13,350 bases of DNA, taken from NCBI GenBank assembly GCA_023410025.1, contig JAEYQM010000016.1, forward strand, positions 1-13,350. Reading direction: 5' to 3'. Both the position numbers and the translations under genes were made by a program. The DNA is from Bacillota bacterium (GTDB lineage: Bacteria; Bacillota_I; Bacilli_A; ML615J-28; CAG-698). Each line of letters opens with the position of its first letter. Within the stretch, counting starts at the first letter, position 1. The notes below the pieces were generated by a model. That model did no database searches. It saw nothing but the letters and a program-made list of their open reading frames with translations, and was not told the DNA's origin. This document shows positions 7,023-13,350 of the stretch, in pieces.

Positions 7023-7979
7023 TTACCAAAGTTCCTTAAATACCTTATATTTTTCAACACTCTTATCACTCTTTTGTGATAGAGCCTCTTCAAATGGAAC
7101 AGCTATTATTTGTCCATTAACATCACAAATACAGCAACCACTAGTACCTTTATCAATTTCTTCAATTGCCTTAGCTCCCATTAAAGACGCTAAAACTCTA
7201 TCACGAGGAGTTGGTGTCCCACCCCTTTGAATATGTCCAAGAATTGTAGCACGAGCTTCAAATGGCGTATTAGTTGTAATAGTCTTTGCAAGTTCATTAA
7301 CATCTAGCATCTTTTCAGCAACTATTACAATGGCATGTCTTTTAACACGACTAGCATTTCTTATTGTTTCTAAAACTTCTTCTTCATTATAGCCAGTCTC
7401 TTTAGTAATTACAACCTCAGCTCCAACACTTAACCCAGCCCATACAGCAATATCCCCACAATTACGTCCCATAACTTCAATAATAGAACAACGTCTATGA
7501 CTATTTGAAGTATCACGTAATTTATCGACAGCCTCTACAACTGTTGTTAATGCAGTATCAAAACCAATTGTATAATCAGTACCAGCAATATCATTATCAA
7601 TTGTTCCTGGTAGACCAATAGTCTTAATACCCATCTTATGAAGTTCTAAAGCCCCACGATAAGTTCCATCTCCACCAATAACAACTAAAGCATCTATTCC
7701 ATATTCATGTAAGTTTTCAATTGCAACTTCACGAATTTCTTGTTCAGCAAATTCTTTTAAGCGGGCTGTTCCTAAAAAAGTCCCACCATTACTTATTTTT
7801 TCGGATACTGACTTTCTAAATAATCTTTCGATTTTACCTTCATAAAGTCCCTTGTATCCGTCATATATCCCATATACTTCATATCCCTTATGGATTCCGG
7901 CACGAACGATCGCACGGATTGCTGCATTCATGCCTGGAGCATCTCCACCAGATGTAAGAACCCCGATCTTTTTTACCAT
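7023..7979 (-). CDS. pfkA: ATP-dependent 6-phosphofructokinase
   Basis: Glycolytic enzyme of 318 residues that phosphorylates fructose 6-phosphate, of usual bacterial length. Visible motifs are the ATP loop SGGDAPGMNAAIR (10-22), IGGDGTYRGA (101-110), catalytic PGTIDND (124-130, base Asp128), SHRRCSIIEVMGR (160-172) and the sugar-phosphate site GHIQRGGTPTPRDR (248-261). Gly in PGTIDND, instead of Lys, marks the ATP-using rather than the pyrophosphate-using type. The allosteric arginines Arg22, Arg26 and Arg155 seem retained, so ADP/phosphoenolpyruvate control is likely. The ATG at 7979 has AGAGGTG 7 nt upstream. It is first in a unit with metG, the antiporter and the YitT protein. Its position next to dnaE echoes the dnaE-accDA-pfkA cluster of Bacillus, here without accDA. 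Confidence 0.98.
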   Translation of the reverse strand: MVKKIGVLTSGGDAPGMNAAIRAIVRAGIHKGYEVYGIYDGYKGLYEGKIERLFRKSVSEKISNGGTFLGTARLKEFAEQEIREVAIENLHEYGIDALVVIGGDGTYRGALELHKMGIKTIGLPGTIDNDIAGTDYTIGFDTALTTVVEAVDKLRDTSNSHRRCSIIEVMGRNCGDIAVWAGLSVGAEVVITKETGYNEEEVLETIRNASRVKRHAIVIVAEKMLDVNELAKTITTNTPFEARATILGHIQRGGTPTPRDRVLASLMGAKAIEEIDKGTSGCCICDVNGQIIAVPFEEALSQKSDKSVEKYKVFKELW

Positions 7980-8003
7980 TATATTACACCTCTTTTATCG
8001 CTT

Positions 8004-8012
8004 ATTATACCA
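8004..8012 (-). promoter_or_regulatory. Extended -10 promoter of the pfkA unit
   Basis: TGGTATAAT on the minus strand (8012-8004) is an extended -10 (TGnTATAAT) in the 44-nt gap after dnaE. The -35 position falls in the dnaE stop region and reads GTGAAG, a poor match, which an extended -10 can tolerate. Expected start is near 7997, with a leader of about 18 nt that begins just ahead of the Shine-Dalgarno sequence. Confidence 0.7.
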
Positions 8013-8023
8013 TATATTAGATA

Positions 8024-11000
8024 TTACTTCACGCTGTAAACATTTTCAATAACTAGTTGCATTTTCCCATCTCGAGAGTCAACTTTTCCTAAACCAATAA
8101 GAACTTTTTCCTTAGAAAGTATTGTTTTAAATTCTAGATATTGATTAGGAAAACATACAGCTTCAATGCTTGAAGTATCGTCATATAATTCTAAAAATGC
8201 CATTAATTTACCATTTTTAGTTTTAATTTCTTTAATAGAACGAATTGCAAATAAAACTTTTACCCTATTTCCAACTTGTAAATTAATTAGATCAGTCGTT
8301 CTTTCTTTTTGTTTTAAAGGAATGTAATTTATAAATAAATTATATTTTAAATTAAACCCTAAAGCAAAAAATTCCAGTTTACTTACCTCTTCAAAACTAT
8401 ATTCATCAAGATCATTTTTTTTGATAATCAAATTATTATTCATAACTTTCATATATGATTTCATTTGTAACATCATTTCATAATTTTCAATCATTGTTTT
8501 TTTAGTTAATCCAAATTCATCAAGGGCACATGAATAAACTAAATTAGCAATAACATTTTTATTTAAAAAAGATGAACTACGATATATGAAGTCTTCATAA
8601 CTCTCAAATTTACCATTTTCTCTTTCAGAAATAATTTGATTAATTAAAATATTTCCTAAACCATTAATACCCGTTAAAGGATAAAACATCTTGTCCTTAT
8701 AAATTTCAAATTCAGCTGATGAATAGTTTATACTAGGAGATATTACTTTTATATTTTTCTTCCTACAATCATCAATATACTTAGAGATTAAATTCTTACT
8801 ACCAATACTATTACTCATAACAACAGCCATGAAATATTGATAATAATAAGCCTTCAAATAAGCCATTTGATAAGCTATGATTGAATAACTTACTGAGTGA
8901 CTCTTATTAAATCCATAATTGGCAAACTTCTCAATATAATTATATATTTCATTACTTAATTTCTCATCATAACCATTTTTCTTAGAATATTCAATAAATC
9001 TTACTCTTTCTCTTTCTAATTCTTCAGCCTTTTTCTTAGAAACGGCCCTACGTAAAATATCAGCCATACCTAAAGTATATCCAGCAAATTTTGTTGCGAT
9101 TAACATAATTTGCTCTTGAAAGACAATTATTCCATAAGTAGGTTTTAAGATTTCTTCTAAATCAGGATGCAAATAAGTAATTTGTTTTTTACTAAACTTG
9201 TTCTCAACAAATGTATTAATCATTTCCATTGGACCTGGTCTAAATAAGGCATTAGCATGAACAATATCAATAAAACTATCAACCTTTAAACTTCTTAATA
9301 CATTTCTCATTCCACTTGATTCTAATTGGAAAACGCCATCAGTATCACCACTTCTAATCAAGTCAAATACTAATTTATCTTCAAAACTAATCTTATTTAA
9401 ATCAAAATTAGGTTCAGTAACTTTAATCTTTTTAATTATATTATCTATTATTGTTAAGTTTCTTAAACCTAAAATATCCATTTTAAGTAAACCTAAACTC
9501 TCTAAATCACTTGCTTCAAATTGCGTTTGGTATAAACCATTAATCCCACTTTGTAGAGGTGTGTATGATGTAAGTTCTCTATCCGCCATTATAATACCAG
9601 CTGCATGGGTTGATACATGGCGAGGAAGTCCCTCTAGTTTCATTGAAATATCCAATAGTTTTCTTACAACTTCATTATTCTCATACATCCGTTTTAATTC
9701 TTCATTATCTTTAGTAAGTGACTTAATACTAGGAGGATTCACTGAAGGAATATTTTTAATAATAATATTTAAAATATTATCATCAATTTTTAAAACCCGA
9801 CAAACATCCCTAATTACTAGTCTTGGTCCAAATGTTCCATATGTACTAATATGGGCAACCCTTTGTTTCCCAAAGCGAGTGGCAATATATTTAATAACCT
9901 CATCACGTTTATCATCAGGAAAGTCGACATCAATATCTGGCATACTAATTCTTTCAGGATTTAAAAATCGCTCAAATAATAATCCATATTGAATTGGATC
10001 AACATCAGTTATCCCTAAGCAGTAACTAACAAGTGATCCAGGAGCAGACCCCCTACCCGTTCCCACTAAGAAATTACTCTTCTTCGCAAATAACACATAA
10101 TCATAAACAATTAAGAAATAATCAGAAAATCCCATTTTCTGAATAACACTTAATTCATATAAGAGTCTTTTTTTATATAAAGCTGTATCAACAAATTTAT
10201 TTTTTAAACGTTTATTTAAACCTGCCTTACATAAATTCTCTAACATTTTATAAGCATCGCTACTATCATATTTTGGATAATGCTTAGATGAAAAATCTAA
10301 AGTAACATTACAAATATTAGCAATTTCTAAAGTATTTCTAATTAAATCAGGATAGTTTTGAAATAAAGAATAAAACTCTTCATTATTTAAATAATAACTA
10401 CTTGTCTCTCTTTCATTGTGAGAATAATTACTAACCCCTAAATCAATGGAGCGTAGAGTTATATAAGCATCAAAATCATCTTCATTCAAGAAATTACTCT
10501 TATTAATACCAACTAGTTTAATATTATTTTGATGAGCAAATGATAATACATTTGGTAACAATTCAAACATCCTTGTTGTTTGTAAATTAATACCCATATA
10601 TAAATTATCATAAATCTCTTTTAAATTATTTAGAGTTTCACTGCCACTATCAATGTGATTGTTAGAAATTTTACGAACAATATCATTTTCATCTCCTGCT
10701 AGAACGCAGAGAATACCATTTTTACTTTTTACTAAATCCTCATAATCTATTTCACTTATTGACTTTTTACTTGCAAGAATAAGCAGGTTTTGATAACCAA
10801 GATTATTAATTGCATATAATAATAACACTGTGGGTGATGGATTTTTAATTTCAACCCTTAACCCAATAATTGGTTTAATATTATTAGATAAACAGGCATT
10901 ATAAAACTTAACCACTCCATGCATTGAATTATCACAAATTGCTATGGCCTTGTGATTAAGCAATTTTGTCTTTTCAACTAAACTTTTAAGATTAATTGAA

Positions 11001-11050
11001 GAGTTCAAAAAAGAATATTCAGTTTGTGTATATAAATTTACATATCCCAT
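8024..11050 (-). CDS. dnaE: DNA polymerase III alpha subunit, DnaE type
   Basis: Replicative DNA polymerase of 1008 residues, shorter than the roughly 1100-1160 usual outside Mollicutes. Order of domains: PHP (1 to about 200), polymerase palm with GTGRGSAPGS (330-339), catalytic Asp374 and Asp376 in PDIDVDF, third Asp525 in LLKMDILGLR, RPGPM (604-608), FQEQIM (644-649), a helix-hairpin-helix region near 790-840 and an OB fold (about 926-1004). The PHP metal ligands are lost: NLYTQTEYS replaces the usual HxHTEYS and ICDNSMHG replaces a DH motif, so this domain is probably not a nuclease. In low-GC Gram-positives DnaE works beside PolC, probably extending primers. The protein has no tryptophan. 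ATG 11050 gives the family N-terminus; GGTGA lies just upstream. Confidence 0.98.
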   Translation of the reverse strand: MGYVNLYTQTEYSFLNSSINLKSLVEKTKLLNHKAIAICDNSMHGVVKFYNACLSNNIKPIIGLRVEIKNPSPTVLLLYAINNLGYQNLLILASKKSISEIDYEDLVKSKNGILCVLAGDENDIVRKISNNHIDSGSETLNNLKEIYDNLYMGINLQTTRMFELLPNVLSFAHQNNIKLVGINKSNFLNEDDFDAYITLRSIDLGVSNYSHNERETSSYYLNNEEFYSLFQNYPDLIRNTLEIANICNVTLDFSSKHYPKYDSSDAYKMLENLCKAGLNKRLKNKFVDTALYKKRLLYELSVIQKMGFSDYFLIVYDYVLFAKKSNFLVGTGRGSAPGSLVSYCLGITDVDPIQYGLLFERFLNPERISMPDIDVDFPDDKRDEVIKYIATRFGKQRVAHISTYGTFGPRLVIRDVCRVLKIDDNILNIIIKNIPSVNPPSIKSLTKDNEELKRMYENNEVVRKLLDISMKLEGLPRHVSTHAAGIIMADRELTSYTPLQSGINGLYQTQFEASDLESLGLLKMDILGLRNLTIIDNIIKKIKVTEPNFDLNKISFEDKLVFDLIRSGDTDGVFQLESSGMRNVLRSLKVDSFIDIVHANALFRPGPMEMINTFVENKFSKKQITYLHPDLEEILKPTYGIIVFQEQIMLIATKFAGYTLGMADILRRAVSKKKAEELERERVRFIEYSKKNGYDEKLSNEIYNYIEKFANYGFNKSHSVSYSIIAYQMAYLKAYYYQYFMAVVMSNSIGSKNLISKYIDDCRKKNIKVISPSINYSSAEFEIYKDKMFYPLTGINGLGNILINQIISERENGKFESYEDFIYRSSSFLNKNVIANLVYSCALDEFGLTKKTMIENYEMMLQMKSYMKVMNNNLIIKKNDLDEYSFEEVSKLEFFALGFNLKYNLFINYIPLKQKERTTDLINLQVGNRVKVLFAIRSIKEIKTKNGKLMAFLELYDDTSSIEAVCFPNQYLEFKTILSKEKVLIGLGKVDSRDGKMQLVIENVYSVK

Positions 11051-11065
11051 AACATCACCGTTTAT

Positions 11066-11094
11066 ATTATACCATATTTCTTATTTATTTTAAA
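11066..11094 (-). promoter_or_regulatory. Promoter of dnaE with extended -10
   Basis: TTTAAA (11094-11089), a 17-nt spacer ending in TGG, and TATAAT (11071-11066) form an extended -10 promoter. It shares the 13-mer ATATGGTATAATA with the pfkA promoter. The expected transcription start, near 11059, leaves a leader of only about 9 nt, beginning at the GGTGA Shine-Dalgarno sequence. Confidence 0.75.
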
Positions 11095-11110
11095 CTCTTT
11101 TATTAATATG

Positions 11111-11137
11111 AAAAAATGGCTATTTACCTAGCCATTT
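11111..11137 (-). terminator. Rho-independent terminator overlapping the stop codon of the surface protein gene
   Basis: AAATGGCTA (11137-11129) pairs perfectly with TAGCCATTT (11122-11114) around the 6-nt loop GGTAAA, followed by a run of T to 11111. The 5' arm encodes the last residues of the protein and the 3' arm begins with its TAG stop codon. It isolates the surface protein operon from dnaE. Confidence 0.93.
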
Positions 11138-13240
11138 ATTCTTTATTACTATTATTATTCCACAAATTATAAATCCAATACCAATTGAAGTTATTACTCC
11201 TTTTATAATACTTTGATAACTATCTTCATATATGAGTTTATTAGCTTCATATAGTTTATATGTCTTTTCATTTAAATAAATATTTGCTTCTTCAATTGAT
11301 TGCCCCTTACTGGTTATATCTATTGTTGCTATATCATATGAACTTTTTCCCGATACTTCCAACATAAATAAATTGGAACTTAAAAGACTTTTGTGATCAA
11401 CTGTATAAATTATATCAATATATACTTTATAAACAATATCTGTTTCTAAATTATCTAGTTCAATATCAAAATCACATAAAGGATAGAAATAATTATATTC
11501 ACTTTTATTTGATAATACCCTAATATTTATACCCCGAAGTTGAATTAGATTATCAATAATTTTAATATTAAATACCGGTTTATTTAAATTCGAAAACAAT
11601 GTACTAATAATAAACTCATCATTAACAACATTGATTAAATAAGTTTTTTTAATATTATAGATAAATTCATCTTCGCCTATTTGGTATATTAAATGGTCAA
11701 TATATAAAAGTTTTAAACCTGGTTCATCGTAAATAACTTTTATTTTTAATATATTATTTGCGTATGAAAATGAAGTATCGTAGTTAGAAATTATTTTTAA
11801 TATCTTAGTTTCACTTAAACTTTGTAATTCTAAATCAATTTCCAAATATTCATTTATTAATACACTTTTATCGTATGTTTTATTTAAGCTTTCTGTAAAA
11901 TTAATTTGATCACCATCAACCCTAAAATTAATTTCTCTACTACTTTTATCAACACTAATAAGTTCTAGTTTATAATTTCCAGGATAATTAAGAGAATAAT
12001 TATTATTTATAAGTTTATTATTTAAGTATCCTGTTCCAGAAAATAATAGTCTATAACCTATAGGATAAATCATATCATTACTGACATTTTCTTCTTCTAA
12101 AACATGATATGTACCCGGTAGCTTTACTTCTTTAAAATCATACTCTACATCATAAACCCCACTTACAAGTGGATCAAAATAGTCTTTATAAATAATTTTA
12201 TCTAAATTCAGTTTATCATAAATAGTATAAATACTTCCAGGAATAAAGTAATTGTGAATTTGGTTAGGAAGAAAATCCCTTAAGTCAAAAACATTTAACT
12301 TATATAACTTTTCTCCCTTAATAACAATATACTTATTATTACTATAAGCCCCTTCAATAGGATTAGTATACTGATAGTGATCTATATCTTTTAATGTATT
12401 ACCGTCATAAATTATTACCTCAGAATCGTTTATTACAACAATAGCATTATTAGTCGTAAATGCGCTAAAAATCGATTCTGAAGGGAATTTTTGGCTATTT
12501 TTAAGATTTAAATCAATATCAAACAAATATATATAATTTTTTGTAATAATGGTAAAATTGTTATTATAATTTATTGAATTTATTAATTCGCTAAAGATTA
12601 AGTATTTTTCTATATTAAAATTGTAATTAAGAATTACAAATAAACCACTTACTTCCTTGCCACCATTACCAAAATCACCACCACTTAAATCCTCTTTATA
12701 TCCACTTAGTAAAATAAAATTATCATAAAATTTAATATTACTAAAAGCTTCATTTAAACTCCCACCAAAGCAATTAAAATTAAATAAGTTCAAATCATTA
12801 TCAACAGAAGCTATAAAACAATCGGTTTTACTAAAATATTCTTTTTTATATTTTAAAAACTCTTCTTCATAACTAAATATTCCTCCATATGCATAGATTA
12901 CATTATTATTAAATTCTAAAAAAAATTCTTCATATTTATTTGGAATAGTTTTTTTATTCTTAACAACGCCATATTTATCTAGTTGATAGATTGTTACTAT
13001 ACCATCTAATTTAGATGATAAAATAATTTCATCATTTCTGGAAATAAAACTAATGTCTTCTAAAATACTAAAGGAAATTAAATTTACGTCCCCTCTTTTT
13101 AAATATTGTCTATCCTGTACTTCTAGGCTTACTTCATTTTCTATTTTTACTATTTCAAAATTTAATTCCTTAATATCAACAATAAAATTAGAAATTATGG
13201 TATTAAAAAAAGATGTTAGCAAGAAAAATATCTTAATCAT
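11120..13240 (-). CDS. Secreted, C-terminally membrane-anchored surface protein with propeller-like repeats
   Basis: Predicted 706-residue protein with an N-terminal signal sequence (MIKIFFLLTSFFNTIISNFI) and one C-terminal membrane helix (about 680-698) followed by the basic tail KNKWLGK, so the bulk lies outside the cell. Residues of about 70-325 show 5-6 units of roughly 45 residues, for example VDNDLNLFNFNCFGGS followed by DNFILLSGYKED. The best unit, about 141-210, resembles the FGGS...GY blades of secreted beta-propellers. Residues 330-640 are strand-rich; SGTGYLNNKLINNNYSLNY followed by PGNYKLELIS looks like a bacterial Ig-like domain. The start is ATG 13240, with GGAGGA 4 nt upstream; the ATG at 13252 merely contains this site. 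The start overlaps the upstream stop as ATGA. There is no LPxTG motif. Ligand and role are unknown. I know no named family for the full protein. Confidence 0.8.
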   Translation of the reverse strand: MIKIFFLLTSFFNTIISNFIVDIKELNFEIVKIENEVSLEVQDRQYLKRGDVNLISFSILEDISFISRNDEIILSSKLDGIVTIYQLDKYGVVKNKKTIPNKYEEFFLEFNNNVIYAYGGIFSYEEEFLKYKKEYFSKTDCFIASVDNDLNLFNFNCFGGSLNEAFSNIKFYDNFILLSGYKEDLSGGDFGNGGKEVSGLFVILNYNFNIEKYLIFSELINSINYNNNFTIITKNYIYLFDIDLNLKNSQKFPSESIFSAFTTNNAIVVINDSEVIIYDGNTLKDIDHYQYTNPIEGAYSNNKYIVIKGEKLYKLNVFDLRDFLPNQIHNYFIPGSIYTIYDKLNLDKIIYKDYFDPLVSGVYDVEYDFKEVKLPGTYHVLEEENVSNDMIYPIGYRLLFSGTGYLNNKLINNNYSLNYPGNYKLELISVDKSSREINFRVDGDQINFTESLNKTYDKSVLINEYLEIDLELQSLSETKILKIISNYDTSFSYANNILKIKVIYDEPGLKLLYIDHLIYQIGEDEFIYNIKKTYLINVVNDEFIISTLFSNLNKPVFNIKIIDNLIQLRGINIRVLSNKSEYNYFYPLCDFDIELDNLETDIVYKVYIDIIYTVDHKSLLSSNLFMLEVSGKSSYDIATIDITSKGQSIEEANIYLNEKTYKLYEANKLIYEDSYQSIIKGVITSIGIGFIICGIIIVIKNKWLGK

Positions 13241-13350
13241 TTTTTCCTCCATCTAATTGGCATAAGAAAACCAATCCCAATAAAAATAAGAACAATAACT
13301 GAATAAACTAATTGGGGTTTGGGTTTTGATATATCATAAATTGTCTTTTC
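13237..13350 (-). CDS. C-terminal end of a membrane-anchored protein (partial at right edge)
   Basis: The frame is open from the right edge of the window and ends at TGA (13239-13237), giving 37 visible residues. They consist of a short Pro-rich spacer (KPKPQ), a hydrophobic helix (LVYSVIVLIFIGIGFLM) and the basic end RWRKK. This layout, an outside domain with a C-terminal anchor and positive cytoplasmic tail, matches that of the next gene. The stop overlaps the next start as ATGA, so both belong to one operon and are translationally coupled. The basic tail followed directly by TGA is the clearest sign here that TGA is a stop codon. The function cannot be judged from this fragment. Confidence 0.75.
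   Translation of the reverse strand, partial: EKTIYDISKPKPQLVYSVIVLIFIGIGFLMPIRWRKK
13245..13250 (-). promoter_or_regulatory. Shine-Dalgarno site fixing the surface protein start
   Basis: GGAGGA on the minus strand, four A before ATG 13240. It overlaps the alternative upstream ATG at 13252, which therefore cannot use it, and it lies inside the last codons of the upstream gene. Confidence 0.8.

Noticed and set aside
6967..7230. 87-codon plus-strand frame across the pfkA/metG junction
   Set aside because: It is antisense to two conserved genes and shows no recognisable motif.
9561..9992. 143-codon open frame on the plus strand inside dnaE
   Set aside because: It lies opposite the conserved catalytic region of dnaE, which clearly codes on the minus strand, and its product shows no family motif. 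It is an antisense shadow.
13241..13252. Start of the surface protein four codons earlier, at ATG 13252
   Set aside because: The codons that follow this ATG are themselves the GGAGGA ribosome binding site for ATG 13240, which also overlaps the upstream stop as ATGA and gives a better signal sequence.
1..13350. CRISPR array, transposon, prophage, tRNA or rRNA gene
   Set aside because: I looked for regularly spaced repeats, transposase motifs, terminal inverted repeats and cloverleaf or rRNA-like sequence, and saw none. Intergenic gaps are all below 140 bases.

Overview
The window is strongly AT-rich and encodes a compact run of low-GC Gram-positive (Firmicutes/Mycoplasmatota) housekeeping genes. 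Nine complete genes and one partial gene lie on the minus strand, separated by very short gaps or overlaps. A single partial gene enters from the left edge on the plus strand. Long proteins read through with the standard code and every Trp checked is TGG. The partial gene at the right edge ends naturally at TGA after a membrane segment and basic tail. This argues against the Mycoplasma/Spiroplasma code (TGA = Trp). The gene content (a short MetRS without an appended tRNA-binding domain, a compact DnaE of 1008 residues, a sortase-free surface protein held by a C-terminal membrane helix) would fit a standard-code relative of the Mollicutes such as the Acholeplasma/Izemoplasma side of the tree. 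That placement is inference.

Reading along the minus strand from right to left: (1) the C-terminus of a membrane-anchored protein overlaps, by ATGA, a 706-residue secreted membrane-anchored protein with a propeller-like N-terminal half, closed by a strong terminator that includes the stop codon. (2) dnaE (replicative DNA polymerase III alpha, with a degenerate PHP domain) has its own extended -10 promoter. (3) A tight unit follows of pfkA, metG, a CPA2-type cation/H+ antiporter and a YitT/DUF2179 membrane protein, with 2-nt spacing or overlaps, driven by a near-identical extended -10 promoter. (4) rplM-rpsI (ribosomal proteins uL13 and uS9) are driven by a near-consensus promoter and a structured leader, and are closed by a terminator. 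(5) A two-component system (OmpR-type regulator, then histidine kinase overlapping by 14 nt) has its own promoter with a palindrome over the -35 region. (6) A bidirectional terminator lies between the kinase and the convergent plus-strand partial gene.

Most of this is ordinary core genome. The parts that deserve a second look are the rplM leader (two consecutive hairpins showing nearly the same 7-nt loop, with competing pairings), the tandem surface-anchored proteins at the right edge, the antiporter whose expected ion-binding Asp is a Glu, and the loss of the metal ligands in the DnaE PHP domain. I see no mobile element, CRISPR array, tRNA or rRNA, and no intergenic stretch above 300 bases.
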